This document shows positions 33,101 through 41,277 of a DNA stretch of 64,000 bases, in pieces. The first letter of the stretch is position 1, and each line of letters begins with the position of its first letter. The DNA comes from an uncultured Bacteroidota bacterium (GTDB lineage Bacteria; Bacteroidota; Bacteroidia; Flavobacteriales_F; PHOS-HE28): contig CADEDY010000001.1 in the NCBI GenBank assembly GCA_902826215.1, forward strand, positions 434,001-498,000. The letters are read 5' to 3'. Position numbers and translations under genes: made by a program. A model generated the notes under the pieces. The model did not search any database. It saw only the letters and a program-made list of their open reading frames with translations, and was not told where the DNA came from.

Positions 33101-35869
33101 ATGAAGAAGCGCTTATTACTGGGTACGGCCTTGATGGCCCTGATGTTGTCCGATGTTTCGGGGCAATTGGTGGTGAACACAGCCCTTACGCCAACACAGT
33201 TGGTGCAGGACGTGCTCTTGGGTTCGGGGATCACCGTCAGCAACGTGGAGTTCAATGGCGTTCTGGAGCCGACCACACCGCAACAAGGCACGGGTTCTTT
33301 TCTGTCCACGGGGACCAATTTGAACATTCCAGCAGGGATCATTTTGAGCTCTGGTTTCGCTGAGGGTACAGCGGCGCAGCAGTCCGGCTTCCAATCGGAC
33401 TTTCTTGTTCCGAACCTGTCCGATCCGGATCTTGAAACGATCTCCGGGCTCACGATCAACAACGCCGCTGTATTGGAATTCGATTTCATCCCCAACGGCG
33501 ACTCGGTCAAGTTCCGGTATGTGTTCGGTTCGGAGGAATATCCCGAATTCGTGTGCAATTACAACGATGCGTTCGGCTTCTTCTTGAGCGGGCCGGGCAT
33601 CAGCGGACCGTATGAATTGGGTGCCGAGAACATTGCCTTGCTGCCGGGAAGCAACAACACCCCGGTGACCATCGATAACGTCAACAATGGCTTGAACAAC
33701 AATGGAGATCCGAATAACATTTGTCCTCCAACGAATGTGCAGTACTACGTTGACAATACAGATGGGACCTCGATCGTGTACGACGGCTTCACGGTCGTCC
33801 TTGAAGCCAAGCGCTTCGTGCAGTGCGGGCAGAGCTATCACATCAAGCTTGCGATCGGTGACGCCATCGATCAGGCGTATGATTCCGGTGTATTCTTGGA
33901 AGCAGGTAGCTTCACCAGTTCGCCTTTCGTTCCTCAGTTGACCCCGGGACCGGGTATTGTTGGCAACACCGTGCTCGAAAGCTGTTTCCCCATGTCGCTC
34001 TCCTACATCCGCTTAGGAGATGCCGCAGAAGCGGATACCTTTCAAGTGGTCTACTCGGGCACATTCACCAATGGCGTGGATATCATTCCGCCATTGCCTG
34101 ATGAAGTGATCTTCCCTGCGGGAGTAACGTCGGTTCCTTTCACTTTCGGCTCGCCCATCGATGCGGATGTCGATGAGACGATCATCATCACGGTGATCAG
34201 CATTTCCGATTGTACTGGCGATTCCATCGAGAACGTGTTCGTGTTCAACATCGGCGAAGCCTCGCCGTTGGTGCCGTACCCAGAGCCCTATTCGGTCGAT
34301 TGTGGAGCTTCCGTGGATATCACCGTTCCCATGTCCGGAGGCTATGGGGCTTATGTTTACGATTGGGGATTGAGCGAACAAGTGCCGGTGATCACGGTTG
34401 CGCCACTTTCCGATACGGTGTATCCGGTCACGATCCTGGACAATTGCGGCCTCTCTGTTACTACCGAAGTTCCAGTAACGGTGATCCCAGCCCCGAATCC
34501 ATTCTCCGTTGCCTTTGCTCCAGCACCCACGGTGCAAGGGAACCAAGCTCAGGAGAGTTGCTACGAACTCAGCCTTGTCTTCACGCGATCCGGCGGCACG
34601 GCATACGCGGATACAGCCTACGTGACCACCTCAGGTACGGCAACGGTCGGAGTGGATATAACCGGGATCTTGGATCAAGTGATCTTCCCCGCTGGTGTTG
34701 CTTCTGTAAGCGTTCCAGTGGTCGTTCCTCAGGATACGGATGCCTTGGAGAGCCTGATCCTTACACTGGGCGATGTGTCCATCTGCAACGGAGGCTTCTC
34801 TCAGCTCGCATTCAACTTCACCATAACACAAGGTCCTGCTTTGTTCGCCTTGGGCGGGAACAGCTCCATTCCGTGCGGAGGAAGCGCAACACTGCAATCC
34901 ACCGTTACGGGCGGGTACGCACCGTACAGCTATGCATGGCCTGGCGGATCGCAAGGTCAGACCTTCGCGGCTTCCCCGACTGCTGCAACGAGCTACACGC
35001 TTACCGTTTCCGATGATTGTGGGACCGAAACACAAGCCCAGTTCAACGTGGACCTGTTGGCACCAGCTCCGATCAACCTATCGATCATCGGCCCTTCCTC
35101 GGTCACCGAGGCGTGTACCTCCACATCCATCAACTTGATCCGGCCTAGCGGAGTTCAAGGGGATCTCGTCGTGAACATGTCCTATGCAGGCACGGCGACC
35201 AATTCGGAGGATTATGACCAGCCGGTCACGCGCACGATCGGGGCGGGTTTGTTGAATGTGATATTCCCGTTCGATGCACTCGAGGATGGAATTCCGGATG
35301 ATCAGGAATCCGCCGTGATCACAGCCAGCTATACCGATGCTTGCGGTCGTACGGTGAGTGCCTCCGTCACCATCTCGATCCTTGATGCTCCTGTGATCAA
35401 CCTTGGAACGGAGGACTTCACCGTGGAATGCAGCTCCGATACCATCCCGCTGAGCGCTGTTGCAAGTGGAGGCTTCGGTGGTTTGGACCTGATGTGGAGC
35501 ACCGGTGACGAAGGGTCGTTGACCTACGTGCCGATCTTGAACAGCGGCACATACACCGTAACGGCAACGGATGCATGCGGACGCACGGCAACAGCGCAGG
35601 CCACGGTCACGGTGGATTGCGAGATCAACATTCCGAACGTTTTCACCCCTAATGGAGACGGAAAGAACGATCGATTCGATATCGACGGGATCCTCAGTAC
35701 GGAGAACACGGTGAAGATCTTCAACCGTTGGGGACAGGTGGTCTATGAGGCGAAGAACTATCGCAACACATGGAGCGCCACTGGAGTTCCGGACGGAACC
35801 TATTACTACGAAGTGCTGGTGTCGCGTGAACCGAAGCCGTTCACCGGCCACGTGACGATCCTGCGTTAG
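33101..35869 (+). CDS. T9SS type B protein with choice-of-anchor L domain (tandem copy 2)
   Basis: This 922-residue paralogue of the preceding gene starts with a signal peptide (MKKRLLLGTALMALMLSDVSGQ). Its anchor L domain is very similar (LTPTQLVQDVLLGSGITVSN; SVKFRYVFGSEEYPEFV; FFLSGPG). Next come two or three Calx-beta-like units ('GTATVGVDITGILDQVIFP', 'YAGTATNSEDYDQPV'), Ig-like 'GGYAPYSYAWPGG' modules and a C-terminal type B sorting domain (INIPNVFTPNGDGKNDRFD, IFNRWGQVVY, GTYYYEVL). The middle region differs from copy 1, pointing to module shuffling after tandem duplication. It is cotranscribed with copy 1 and ends at a terminator inside gpmI. Confidence 0.9.
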   Translation: MKKRLLLGTALMALMLSDVSGQLVVNTALTPTQLVQDVLLGSGITVSNVEFNGVLEPTTPQQGTGSFLSTGTNLNIPAGIILSSGFAEGTAAQQSGFQSDFLVPNLSDPDLETISGLTINNAAVLEFDFIPNGDSVKFRYVFGSEEYPEFVCNYNDAFGFFLSGPGISGPYELGAENIALLPGSNNTPVTIDNVNNGLNNNGDPNNICPPTNVQYYVDNTDGTSIVYDGFTVVLEAKRFVQCGQSYHIKLAIGDAIDQAYDSGVFLEAGSFTSSPFVPQLTPGPGIVGNTVLESCFPMSLSYIRLGDAAEADTFQVVYSGTFTNGVDIIPPLPDEVIFPAGVTSVPFTFGSPIDADVDETIIITVISISDCTGDSIENVFVFNIGEASPLVPYPEPYSVDCGASVDITVPMSGGYGAYVYDWGLSEQVPVITVAPLSDTVYPVTILDNCGLSVTTEVPVTVIPAPNPFSVAFAPAPTVQGNQAQESCYELSLVFTRSGGTAYADTAYVTTSGTATVGVDITGILDQVIFPAGVASVSVPVVVPQDTDALESLILTLGDVSICNGGFSQLAFNFTITQGPALFALGGNSSIPCGGSATLQSTVTGGYAPYSYAWPGGSQGQTFAASPTAATSYTLTVSDDCGTETQAQFNVDLLAPAPINLSIIGPSSVTEACTSTSINLIRPSGVQGDLVVNMSYAGTATNSEDYDQPVTRTIGAGLLNVIFPFDALEDGIPDDQESAVITASYTDACGRTVSASVTISILDAPVINLGTEDFTVECSSDTIPLSAVASGGFGGLDLMWSTGDEGSLTYVPILNSGTYTVTATDACGRTATAQATVTVDCEINIPNVFTPNGDGKNDRFDIDGILSTENTVKIFNRWGQVVYEAKNYRNTWSATGVPDGTYYYEVLVSREPKPFTGHVTILR

Positions 35870-35876
35870 GCCGGGA

Positions 35877-37403
35877 TCAACCCAGCAAGGAAGAGCCCGT
35901 CATTTCGGCGGGCTTTTCCATGTCCATGAGTTGCAGGATCGTTGGTGCCACATCCGCGAGGATGCCGTTGCGCAGGGTGAATTTCCTGTCGTCCAATACG
36001 ATGATCGGAACTGGATTGGTGCTGTGTGCCGTATTGGGTGTGCCGTCCGCATTGCGGGCTTTGTCGGCATTGCCATGGTCAGCGATGATCACGAAGGAGT
36101 AGCCGGCTTTTCGCCCGGTCTCCACGACCTGTCGCACACAGCGATCGGTGGTTTCAACGGCCTTCACAATAGCCTCGAAAACGCCTGTATGGCCCACCAT
36201 GTCCGGGTTGGCGAAGTTGAGGACCACCAGATCAACAGCGCCTTTGGTGAGTTCTGGGCAGATGGCATCGACGATCCCTTGTGCGCTCATTTCGGGTTGC
36301 AGATCGTAGGTCGCCACCTTCGCCGAAGGAAGCATGATGCGCTGCTCACCCTCGAACGGAGACTCACGTCCACCGCTGAAGAAGAAGGTCACGTGCGGGT
36401 ACTTTTCCGTTTCCGCGATGCGGATCTGCGTTCGGCCACTACGAGCAACCACCTCGCCCAAGGTCATGGGCAGGTCGTCCTTCCGGAACAGCACGCCCAC
36501 GTTGGTGAAGGTGGCATCGTACTCGGTCATGGTCACATAGTGCAAGGGCAGGGGTGCCATGTCCTGTTCCGGGAATGCTCGTTGTGTGAGCGCTTGTGTG
36601 ATCTCCCGGCACCGATCCGTGCGGAAGTTGAAACAGATGACCACGTCACCGGGTGCTATGCGAGCGATGGGTGCGCCAGCGTGATCAACCACGACATGGG
36701 GCTCGATGAATTCATCGGTCTTGCCTTCGTCGTAGCTCGATCGGTATGCATCCAGCGGATCCTTCACCGCAAGGCCATCACCGTTCACAAGCACGCCGTA
36801 GGCCTTCGCGATGCGTGCCCATCGATTGTCGCGGTCCATGGCGAAGTAGCGGCCCGTCACCGTGGCGATGCGGGCCCCGGTTCCCTCCAAACGAAGAAGA
36901 AATGCTTCGGCATAGCCCAGCCCGCTCCGGGGGTCGGCATCGCGACCATCGGCGAAGGCGTGAACGAACACCTGCTTCACTCCTGCGCGATCGGCCATGT
37001 GGCATAGGGCTTCAGCGTGGGTGCGCATGGCGTGCACGCCACCGTCAGAGAGCAGCCCCATCAAATGCAGTTTCTTGCCCGACTCCTTCGCGATCCGGAA
37101 GGCCTCCATCAGCACCGGGTTCTTTTCAAGTGAACCGTCCTCGATGGCCTTGTTCACGCGCATGAGGTCTTGATACACCACGCGACCAGCACCGATGTTC
37201 AGATGGCCCACTTCACTGTTCCCCATTTGACCGGGTGGCAGGCCGACATTATCGCCATCCGTAAGCAAGGTGGCGTGGGGTGCGGTACGCTGGAGTTCGT
37301 CGATGAAAGGGGTGTCGGCCTTGGAGATGGCATCGGTGCTGTCGCCAGCACCAAGACCCCATCCATCCATGATCACCAGTACGGCTTTGTGTGCGCTCAT
37401 CAA
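35877..37403 (-). CDS. gpmI: 2,3-bisphosphoglycerate-independent phosphoglycerate mutase
   Basis: GpmI interconverts 3- and 2-phosphoglycerate in glycolysis using two Mn ions and a phosphoserine. The 508-residue product has 'VLVIMDGWG' (metal Asp13), the catalytic Ser63 in 'GQMGNSEVGHLNIGAGR', 'FVHAFADGRDADPRSG', 'FNFRTDRCREI', 'VDLVVLNFANPDMVGHTG' and 'IADHGNADK'. Length is typical. The start (37403) overlaps the histidine kinase stop by 4 nt, so the two are probably coexpressed. The C-terminal coding sequence also contains the terminator of the convergent T9SS genes. Confidence 0.96.
   Translation of the reverse strand: MMSAHKAVLVIMDGWGLGAGDSTDAISKADTPFIDELQRTAPHATLLTDGDNVGLPPGQMGNSEVGHLNIGAGRVVYQDLMRVNKAIEDGSLEKNPVLMEAFRIAKESGKKLHLMGLLSDGGVHAMRTHAEALCHMADRAGVKQVFVHAFADGRDADPRSGLGYAEAFLLRLEGTGARIATVTGRYFAMDRDNRWARIAKAYGVLVNGDGLAVKDPLDAYRSSYDEGKTDEFIEPHVVVDHAGAPIARIAPGDVVICFNFRTDRCREITQALTQRAFPEQDMAPLPLHYVTMTEYDATFTNVGVLFRKDDLPMTLGEVVARSGRTQIRIAETEKYPHVTFFFSGGRESPFEGEQRIMLPSAKVATYDLQPEMSAQGIVDAICPELTKGAVDLVVLNFANPDMVGHTGVFEAIVKAVETTDRCVRQVVETGRKAGYSFVIIADHGNADKARNADGTPNTAHSTNPVPIIVLDDRKFTLRNGILADVAPTILQLMDMEKPAEMTGSSLLG
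35894..35917 (+). terminator. Terminator of the tandem T9SS genes, inside the gpmI 3' end
   Basis: AGCCCGTC (35894-35901) pairs with GGCGGGCT (35907-35914), one wobble, loop ATTTC, followed by TTT. It lies 25 nt after the stop of the upstream plus-strand gene. Confidence 0.6.
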
Positions 37404-38350
37404 CGGTCCGGGAATGAAGCTGCGAAGATAGCCCCATGCGGACGGGCCTGTTCCACAAGCACAGCGCCACCAAGCCGCTGGGCGAGGCGTTGCACGATGT
37501 ACAATCCAAGTCCGGTCCCTTTGGTCCGGCGGGTTTCCTCGCTTCCACCGCGATAGAACTTCTCGAAGATGCGCCCGTGCTCCTCGGATGGTACACCGGG
37601 TCCTTCATCCTTCACGGACATGCGCCAACCCTCCTTTCCCTTCAGTACTTCCATGAAGATGCGCGTTCCTTCCGGGGAATACTTGGCCGCGTTCTCGATC
37701 AAGTTGTCCGCGATGCTGCGCAGAGCTTGGGCATCGCTAAGCACGATGAACTGTCCAGGTCCGTTCAACACCAGTTCATGGTTCGGTGCGATCTGCACCC
37801 GGGCGCGTTCGATCACAACGCGAAGTAGTTCCATCACGTCCACCTCCTTCAGTTCCAATTCGAGCACGCCTTCTTCGGCACTGGTCGCCAAAAGCACCTT
37901 CTCCGCAAGCACGTTCAACCGATCAGCCTCGAGCAATGCCTGCCTGCGCAGTGTCTCTTTCTGTTCCACGCTCACACCTTCGCGAGCCAAGGTCTGCAAC
38001 TGCAATTTGATGGCAGCGATAGGCGTCCGCAGCTCGTGGGTGACAGCCATGAGGAAATTGCGTTGCGTCCTTGCCAACCCCAAGTCACGTCGAACGGCGC
38101 GGAAGGTGAGGAACAGCATGCCGAGCAGCAGGATCAAGAATACGGACCCCTCGCCCACGATCATGCGCAGGGCGCGTGAAGCGTCCAGAGGATGCGTCGT
38201 TGTGCCACCCAACACGCGGATCTCCCGGGCCATTTGGGCGATCTCGGTCTCCTTACGGAACAGGAGAACGGCCCACCAGCTGAACTGCAACAGGATGTAC
38301 CCCGTGAGCACCAGGAAAAGCAAACGGGTCCTTCGCTGAGTTCCGGACAT
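37400..38350 (-). CDS. Sensor histidine kinase, short two-helix sensor
   Basis: The 316-residue kinase has two membrane helices (LLFLVLTGYILLQFSWWAVLLF and a second near 70-85) enclosing only ~40 periplasmic residues. HisKA follows with His105 in 'AVTHELRTPIAAIK'. The ATPase domain has N ('IADNLIENAAKYSPEG'), G1 ('VKDEGPGVP'), F ('IFEKFYRGGSEE') and G2 ('GTGLGLYIVQ') boxes. No HAMP domain is visible and no response regulator gene is next to it. It overlaps gpmI by 4 nt. A TACATTTA element is 4 nt upstream of the ATG. The signal is unknown; with so small a sensor loop, membrane or internal sensing is likely. Confidence 0.9.
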   Translation of the reverse strand: MSGTQRRTRLLFLVLTGYILLQFSWWAVLLFRKETEIAQMAREIRVLGGTTTHPLDASRALRMIVGEGSVFLILLLGMLFLTFRAVRRDLGLARTQRNFLMAVTHELRTPIAAIKLQLQTLAREGVSVEQKETLRRQALLEADRLNVLAEKVLLATSAEEGVLELELKEVDVMELLRVVIERARVQIAPNHELVLNGPGQFIVLSDAQALRSIADNLIENAAKYSPEGTRIFMEVLKGKEGWRMSVKDEGPGVPSEEHGRIFEKFYRGGSEETRRTKGTGLGLYIVQRLAQRLGGAVLVEQARPHGAIFAASFPDR

Positions 38351-38407
38351 GGTGTAAATGTAGAGGGGCGGCTTTGCACGAGGTGTGTATCTTGTCCGCC
38401 ATAGGCA

Positions 38408-38995
38408 ATGGATCCGCAGGCAGCGCGTATATACATCCTGGCGAAACTCGAGGCGGAGTTACCCAAGGAGCGTACCTATCATTCATTGGAACACACGTTG
38501 GATGTGTACGCCAGTGTGGTCGACATTGCGGAGAAGGAGGGTGTGAAAGGGGAAGGGCTCACCTTATTGAAGGTCGCAGCGCTCTACCACGATTGCGGAT
38601 TCACCATCCAGAACCGTGATCACGAGGAGGTCGGATGCCGCTTGGTACGTGAGAAATTGCCCGAATTCGGTTTCACCGCCGAGCACGTGGAGCGCATCTG
38701 CGACATGATCATGTCCACACGTATTCCGCAAACACCGCGGAACAAACTGGCCCGGATCCTCTGCGATGCCGACCTGGATTACCTGGGTCGGGGTGATTTT
38801 CGCCGCATAGGCGCCGACCTGTTCAACGAGATGAAGCACTACGGAGTACTCAGTACGGAGCGCGAATGGAACGAATTGCAAGAGCGTTTCCTCCAGCGGC
38901 ATAAGTACTTCACGGCCACGAACAAACGGCTGCGCGAACCCGTGAAACAAGCACATCTGGCCGAAGTGAAAGCTTGGCTGAAGGAGAACGTCTGA
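38408..38995 (+). CDS. HD-domain metal-dependent phosphohydrolase
   Basis: This 195-residue cytoplasmic protein has the HD signature: H25/H29 in 'YHSLEHTLDVY', the HD doublet H61-D62 in 'ALYHDCGF', H72 in 'NRDHEEVGCRLV' and a distal Asp in 'LCDADLDYLG'. It belongs to the predicted HD superfamily hydrolases, which act on nucleotides or cyclic nucleotides; the substrate is not known. The gene stands alone, divergent from the histidine kinase. A TATCTTGT sequence at about 38390 may be part of its promoter. It is followed by the convergent tRNA-Phe. Confidence 0.85.
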   Translation: MDPQAARIYILAKLEAELPKERTYHSLEHTLDVYASVVDIAEKEGVKGEGLTLLKVAALYHDCGFTIQNRDHEEVGCRLVREKLPEFGFTAEHVERICDMIMSTRIPQTPRNKLARILCDADLDYLGRGDFRRIGADLFNEMKHYGVLSTEREWNELQERFLQRHKYFTATNKRLREPVKQAHLAEVKAWLKENV

Positions 38996-39027
38996 ACCGT
39001 TGGTTCCTGCACAAACCTTGGAAAAAG

Positions 39028-39059
39028 AAGAACCCCCCGGGAAGATCCGAGGGGGTTCT
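39028..39059 (-). terminator. Terminator of tRNA-Phe
   Basis: GAACCCCC-CGG pairs with CCG-A-GGGGGTTC (about 11 bp, one bulge, loop of 6). Read on the minus strand it is followed by TTCTTTTTCC. It could also stop the convergent HD gene. Confidence 0.7.
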
Positions 39060-39062
39060 CTG

Positions 39063-39135
39063 TGGTGCCTCCCAGAATCGAACTGGGGACACATGGATTT
39101 TCAATCCATTGCTCTACCAGCTGAGCTAAGGCACC
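39063..39135 (-). tRNA. tRNA-Phe (GAA)
   Basis: A 73-nt cloverleaf on the minus strand. The acceptor stem is GGTGCCT / AGGCACC with discriminator A, the D-arm is GCTC...GAGC with loop AGCTGGTA, the anticodon arm is ATGGA-TTGAAAA-TCCAT with anticodon GAA, and the T-arm is CCCAG-TTCGATT-CTGGG. The CCA end is not encoded. Confidence 0.96.
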
Positions 39136-39179
39136 GAACTTTGTTCACCGCAGATGCTGGAATTCGGCGAACAGGGGCG

Positions 39180-39187
39180 CAAAGATA
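39180..39187 (-). promoter_or_regulatory. Putative -7 element (TATCTTTG) of tRNA-Phe
   Basis: Exact TAnnTTTG on the minus strand, 44 nt before the tRNA 5' end. It overlaps a weaker plus-strand TAGAATTG (39186-39193) that could serve coaX. Confidence 0.45.
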
Positions 39188-39203
39188 GAATTGTCCACGA
39201 ACC

Positions 39204-40001
39204 ATGATAGCAGCACCCTTCGACCTTGTATTGGATATTGGGAATTCCCGCACCAAATGGGCCATCTTTCAACAAGGAATGGTTCAGGCTCATGGCCTTT
39301 TACCGGGCAATGATGCAGCCGCTCTGGACCGTATCCTGCTCGGGAGGGCACCCCTAGCCATCGCCGTGGGGTCCACCGCACGACCGGATGCTGGCTTGTT
39401 GGGTTCTTTGCGCGAAATAGCGCCTACCTGTGTGCTCGAAGGCACCTCGCCCTCGCCCCTGAAGTCAGCCTATGTGACGCCGAACACCCTCGGCGCGGAC
39501 AGGTTGGCCAATGCGGTGGCCGCTGTTCGGCGGTTTCCGGGTCGTGCGGTACTGGTCATCGATGCGGGAACCTGCATCACGTATGATCTGTGCGCGCCTG
39601 AAGGGATATATCTGGGAGGCGCCATTTCACCGGGTTTGCACATGCGCGCTGCTGCGATGAACGCCTACAGTGCGCGCCTTCCGCTTGTCGAGGTGCCCAT
39701 CGCGCCGCCGTTCATCGGGACCAATACCACGGAGAGCTTGGCTTCCGGCATCCACCACGGAATACGTGGCGAAATGCAAGGCTACATTCAGCGGGCGGGT
39801 ACTGAACACACTGGAATGGCCGTTGTCATCACCGGTGGCGATGCCCTTCGGTTCGCGAGAGCTTTGGAAAGTGGCATCTTTGCGCTCCCTTTACTGACAC
39901 TGGAAGGCTATCATGCACTGCTCGATCATCACCGCACGCTTCACGGGGGTATTCTTTCTCCTGATGCCGGCGCTTTTGATGGCCCAAGGGCAGCAGGGTA
40001 G
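39204..40001 (+). CDS. coaX: Type III pantothenate kinase
   Basis: CoaX phosphorylates pantothenate, the first step of CoA synthesis, and is an ASKHA-fold enzyme. The 265-residue product has the phosphate-1 motif DIGNSRTK (11-18), the substrate loop 'LGADRLANAVAA' (G97-A98-D99-R100), 'VIDAGTCITYD' (D120) and 'GGAISPGLHMRAAAM'. Length is normal. The 3' end overlaps the downstream barrel gene by 89 nt in another frame. It is the first gene of a plus-strand series running through lptC to ppiD, an order I associate with Flavobacteriia. Confidence 0.95.
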   Translation: MIAAPFDLVLDIGNSRTKWAIFQQGMVQAHGLLPGNDAAALDRILLGRAPLAIAVGSTARPDAGLLGSLREIAPTCVLEGTSPSPLKSAYVTPNTLGADRLANAVAAVRRFPGRAVLVIDAGTCITYDLCAPEGIYLGGAISPGLHMRAAAMNAYSARLPLVEVPIAPPFIGTNTTESLASGIHHGIRGEMQGYIQRAGTEHTGMAVVITGGDALRFARALESGIFALPLLTLEGYHALLDHHRTLHGGILSPDAGAFDGPRAAG

Positions 40002-41277
40002 CGGTTCGCCCTACTCGGCCTATGGACTCGGTGATCTTTCGGGCGCTTCGCAGATCTCCCAGGCGACCATGGGCGGTATCAGCATGGCTGTGGTGGACCC
40101 GGTCAGTGTGGTCTCGGCCAACCCGGCTTCATATGCTTTCCTTCAACGCACCACCTTTGAACAAGGACTGGTCTTCCGCACGAGCAAGTACGATACAGAG
40201 AGCGCCAAAGCCTTGGGCGGACGCACTGATCTATTGGGCTTGACCTTGGGTATTCCTTTCGGCAGGGGGCGTTGGGGTATGGCCCTGGGGCTCAACCCGG
40301 TGAGCAATGTGGGTTACCGGATCGACAACCTACAGCCGAATCCGACCGGAACCGGCTCGATCACCTATCGCTATACCGGTGACGGCGGTCTGAATCGTGC
40401 CTTTCTCGGAGTTGGTCATGCATTCTCCGAGAAACGCGATTCGTTGAACAACGGACACCGATTTTCGATAGGGGCCAATCTGGGCTACGTCTTCGGGCGG
40501 ATCGAAGAGGTGCGTCAGGCGATCTATCCACAAGGCACGGGTTACTATGGTTCCAATGTGTACTCCTCATTGGTTCTGCGTGATCCGATCGGGAATATCG
40601 GACTCATGTACCAAGGGGATCTGCTGCGCAGGACGACCAAGAGCGATAAACCCTTGTATTTCATGGCGGGTGCAGCGATCGAGCTGCCCTCGAACCTTGG
40701 CGCACGCCGTACCGATCTTGTCAACTCATTCGGGGTCACTTCAACAGGTGTGCAGTTCCCCGTGGATACCGCTTTGTATACCGAAGGAGCGCGGGGCACC
40801 GTGGGATTGCCTGTCGGGTTGGGTGTAGGCTTCACGGTCTTCAACCAGAAATGGACGGTATCTGCGGAGGTCAAGCAGCGCGATTGGCGAAAGTTGACCT
40901 TGAAAGTGGAGGACTACACGCTGCCTAGTCGATTGGCCACGAGCACGACTTACTCTTTGGGGGCCAGCTTCAGACCTGCTGAGGAACGCGGCGGTAACTT
41001 CTGGCAAAGGACCACATACAGGACCGGGTTCCGATACAACAACGACTATCTCGTGGTGGATGATCATCAGTTGCAAGAGATCGGCATGTCTTTTGGCTTG
41101 TCGATGCCGGTGTTGGGAAGTACCACGCGATCCCGCTTCAATTTCGGAGCAGAATTGGGTCAAAGGGGTACCACCGACAACGGATTGATCAAGGAGCGAT
41201 ACGCCTCATGGTACATAGGTTTCACGATCACTCCGGACATCAGAGAACAGTGGTTCAAAAAAAGAAGGATAGAATGA
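39913..41277 (+). CDS. Outer-membrane beta-barrel protein of unknown function
   Basis: The 454-residue product has a signal peptide (ARFTGVFFLLMPALLMAQ). The mature part starts GQQGSGSPYSAYGLGDLSGASQISQATMGGISMA, a pattern typical of Bacteroidota FadL-like or PorV-like porins, followed by alternating strands to a basic C-terminus. The ATG at 39913 is the only start leaving an intact signal sequence, which makes an unusually long (89 nt) overlap with coaX. Its stop overlaps the next ATG (ATGA). Substrate unknown; location in the outer membrane is inferred. Confidence 0.75.
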   Translation: MHCSIITARFTGVFFLLMPALLMAQGQQGSGSPYSAYGLGDLSGASQISQATMGGISMAVVDPVSVVSANPASYAFLQRTTFEQGLVFRTSKYDTESAKALGGRTDLLGLTLGIPFGRGRWGMALGLNPVSNVGYRIDNLQPNPTGTGSITYRYTGDGGLNRAFLGVGHAFSEKRDSLNNGHRFSIGANLGYVFGRIEEVRQAIYPQGTGYYGSNVYSSLVLRDPIGNIGLMYQGDLLRRTTKSDKPLYFMAGAAIELPSNLGARRTDLVNSFGVTSTGVQFPVDTALYTEGARGTVGLPVGLGVGFTVFNQKWTVSAEVKQRDWRKLTLKVEDYTLPSRLATSTTYSLGASFRPAEERGGNFWQRTTYRTGFRYNNDYLVVDDHQLQEIGMSFGLSMPVLGSTTRSRFNFGAELGQRGTTDNGLIKERYASWYIGFTITPDIREQWFKKRRIE

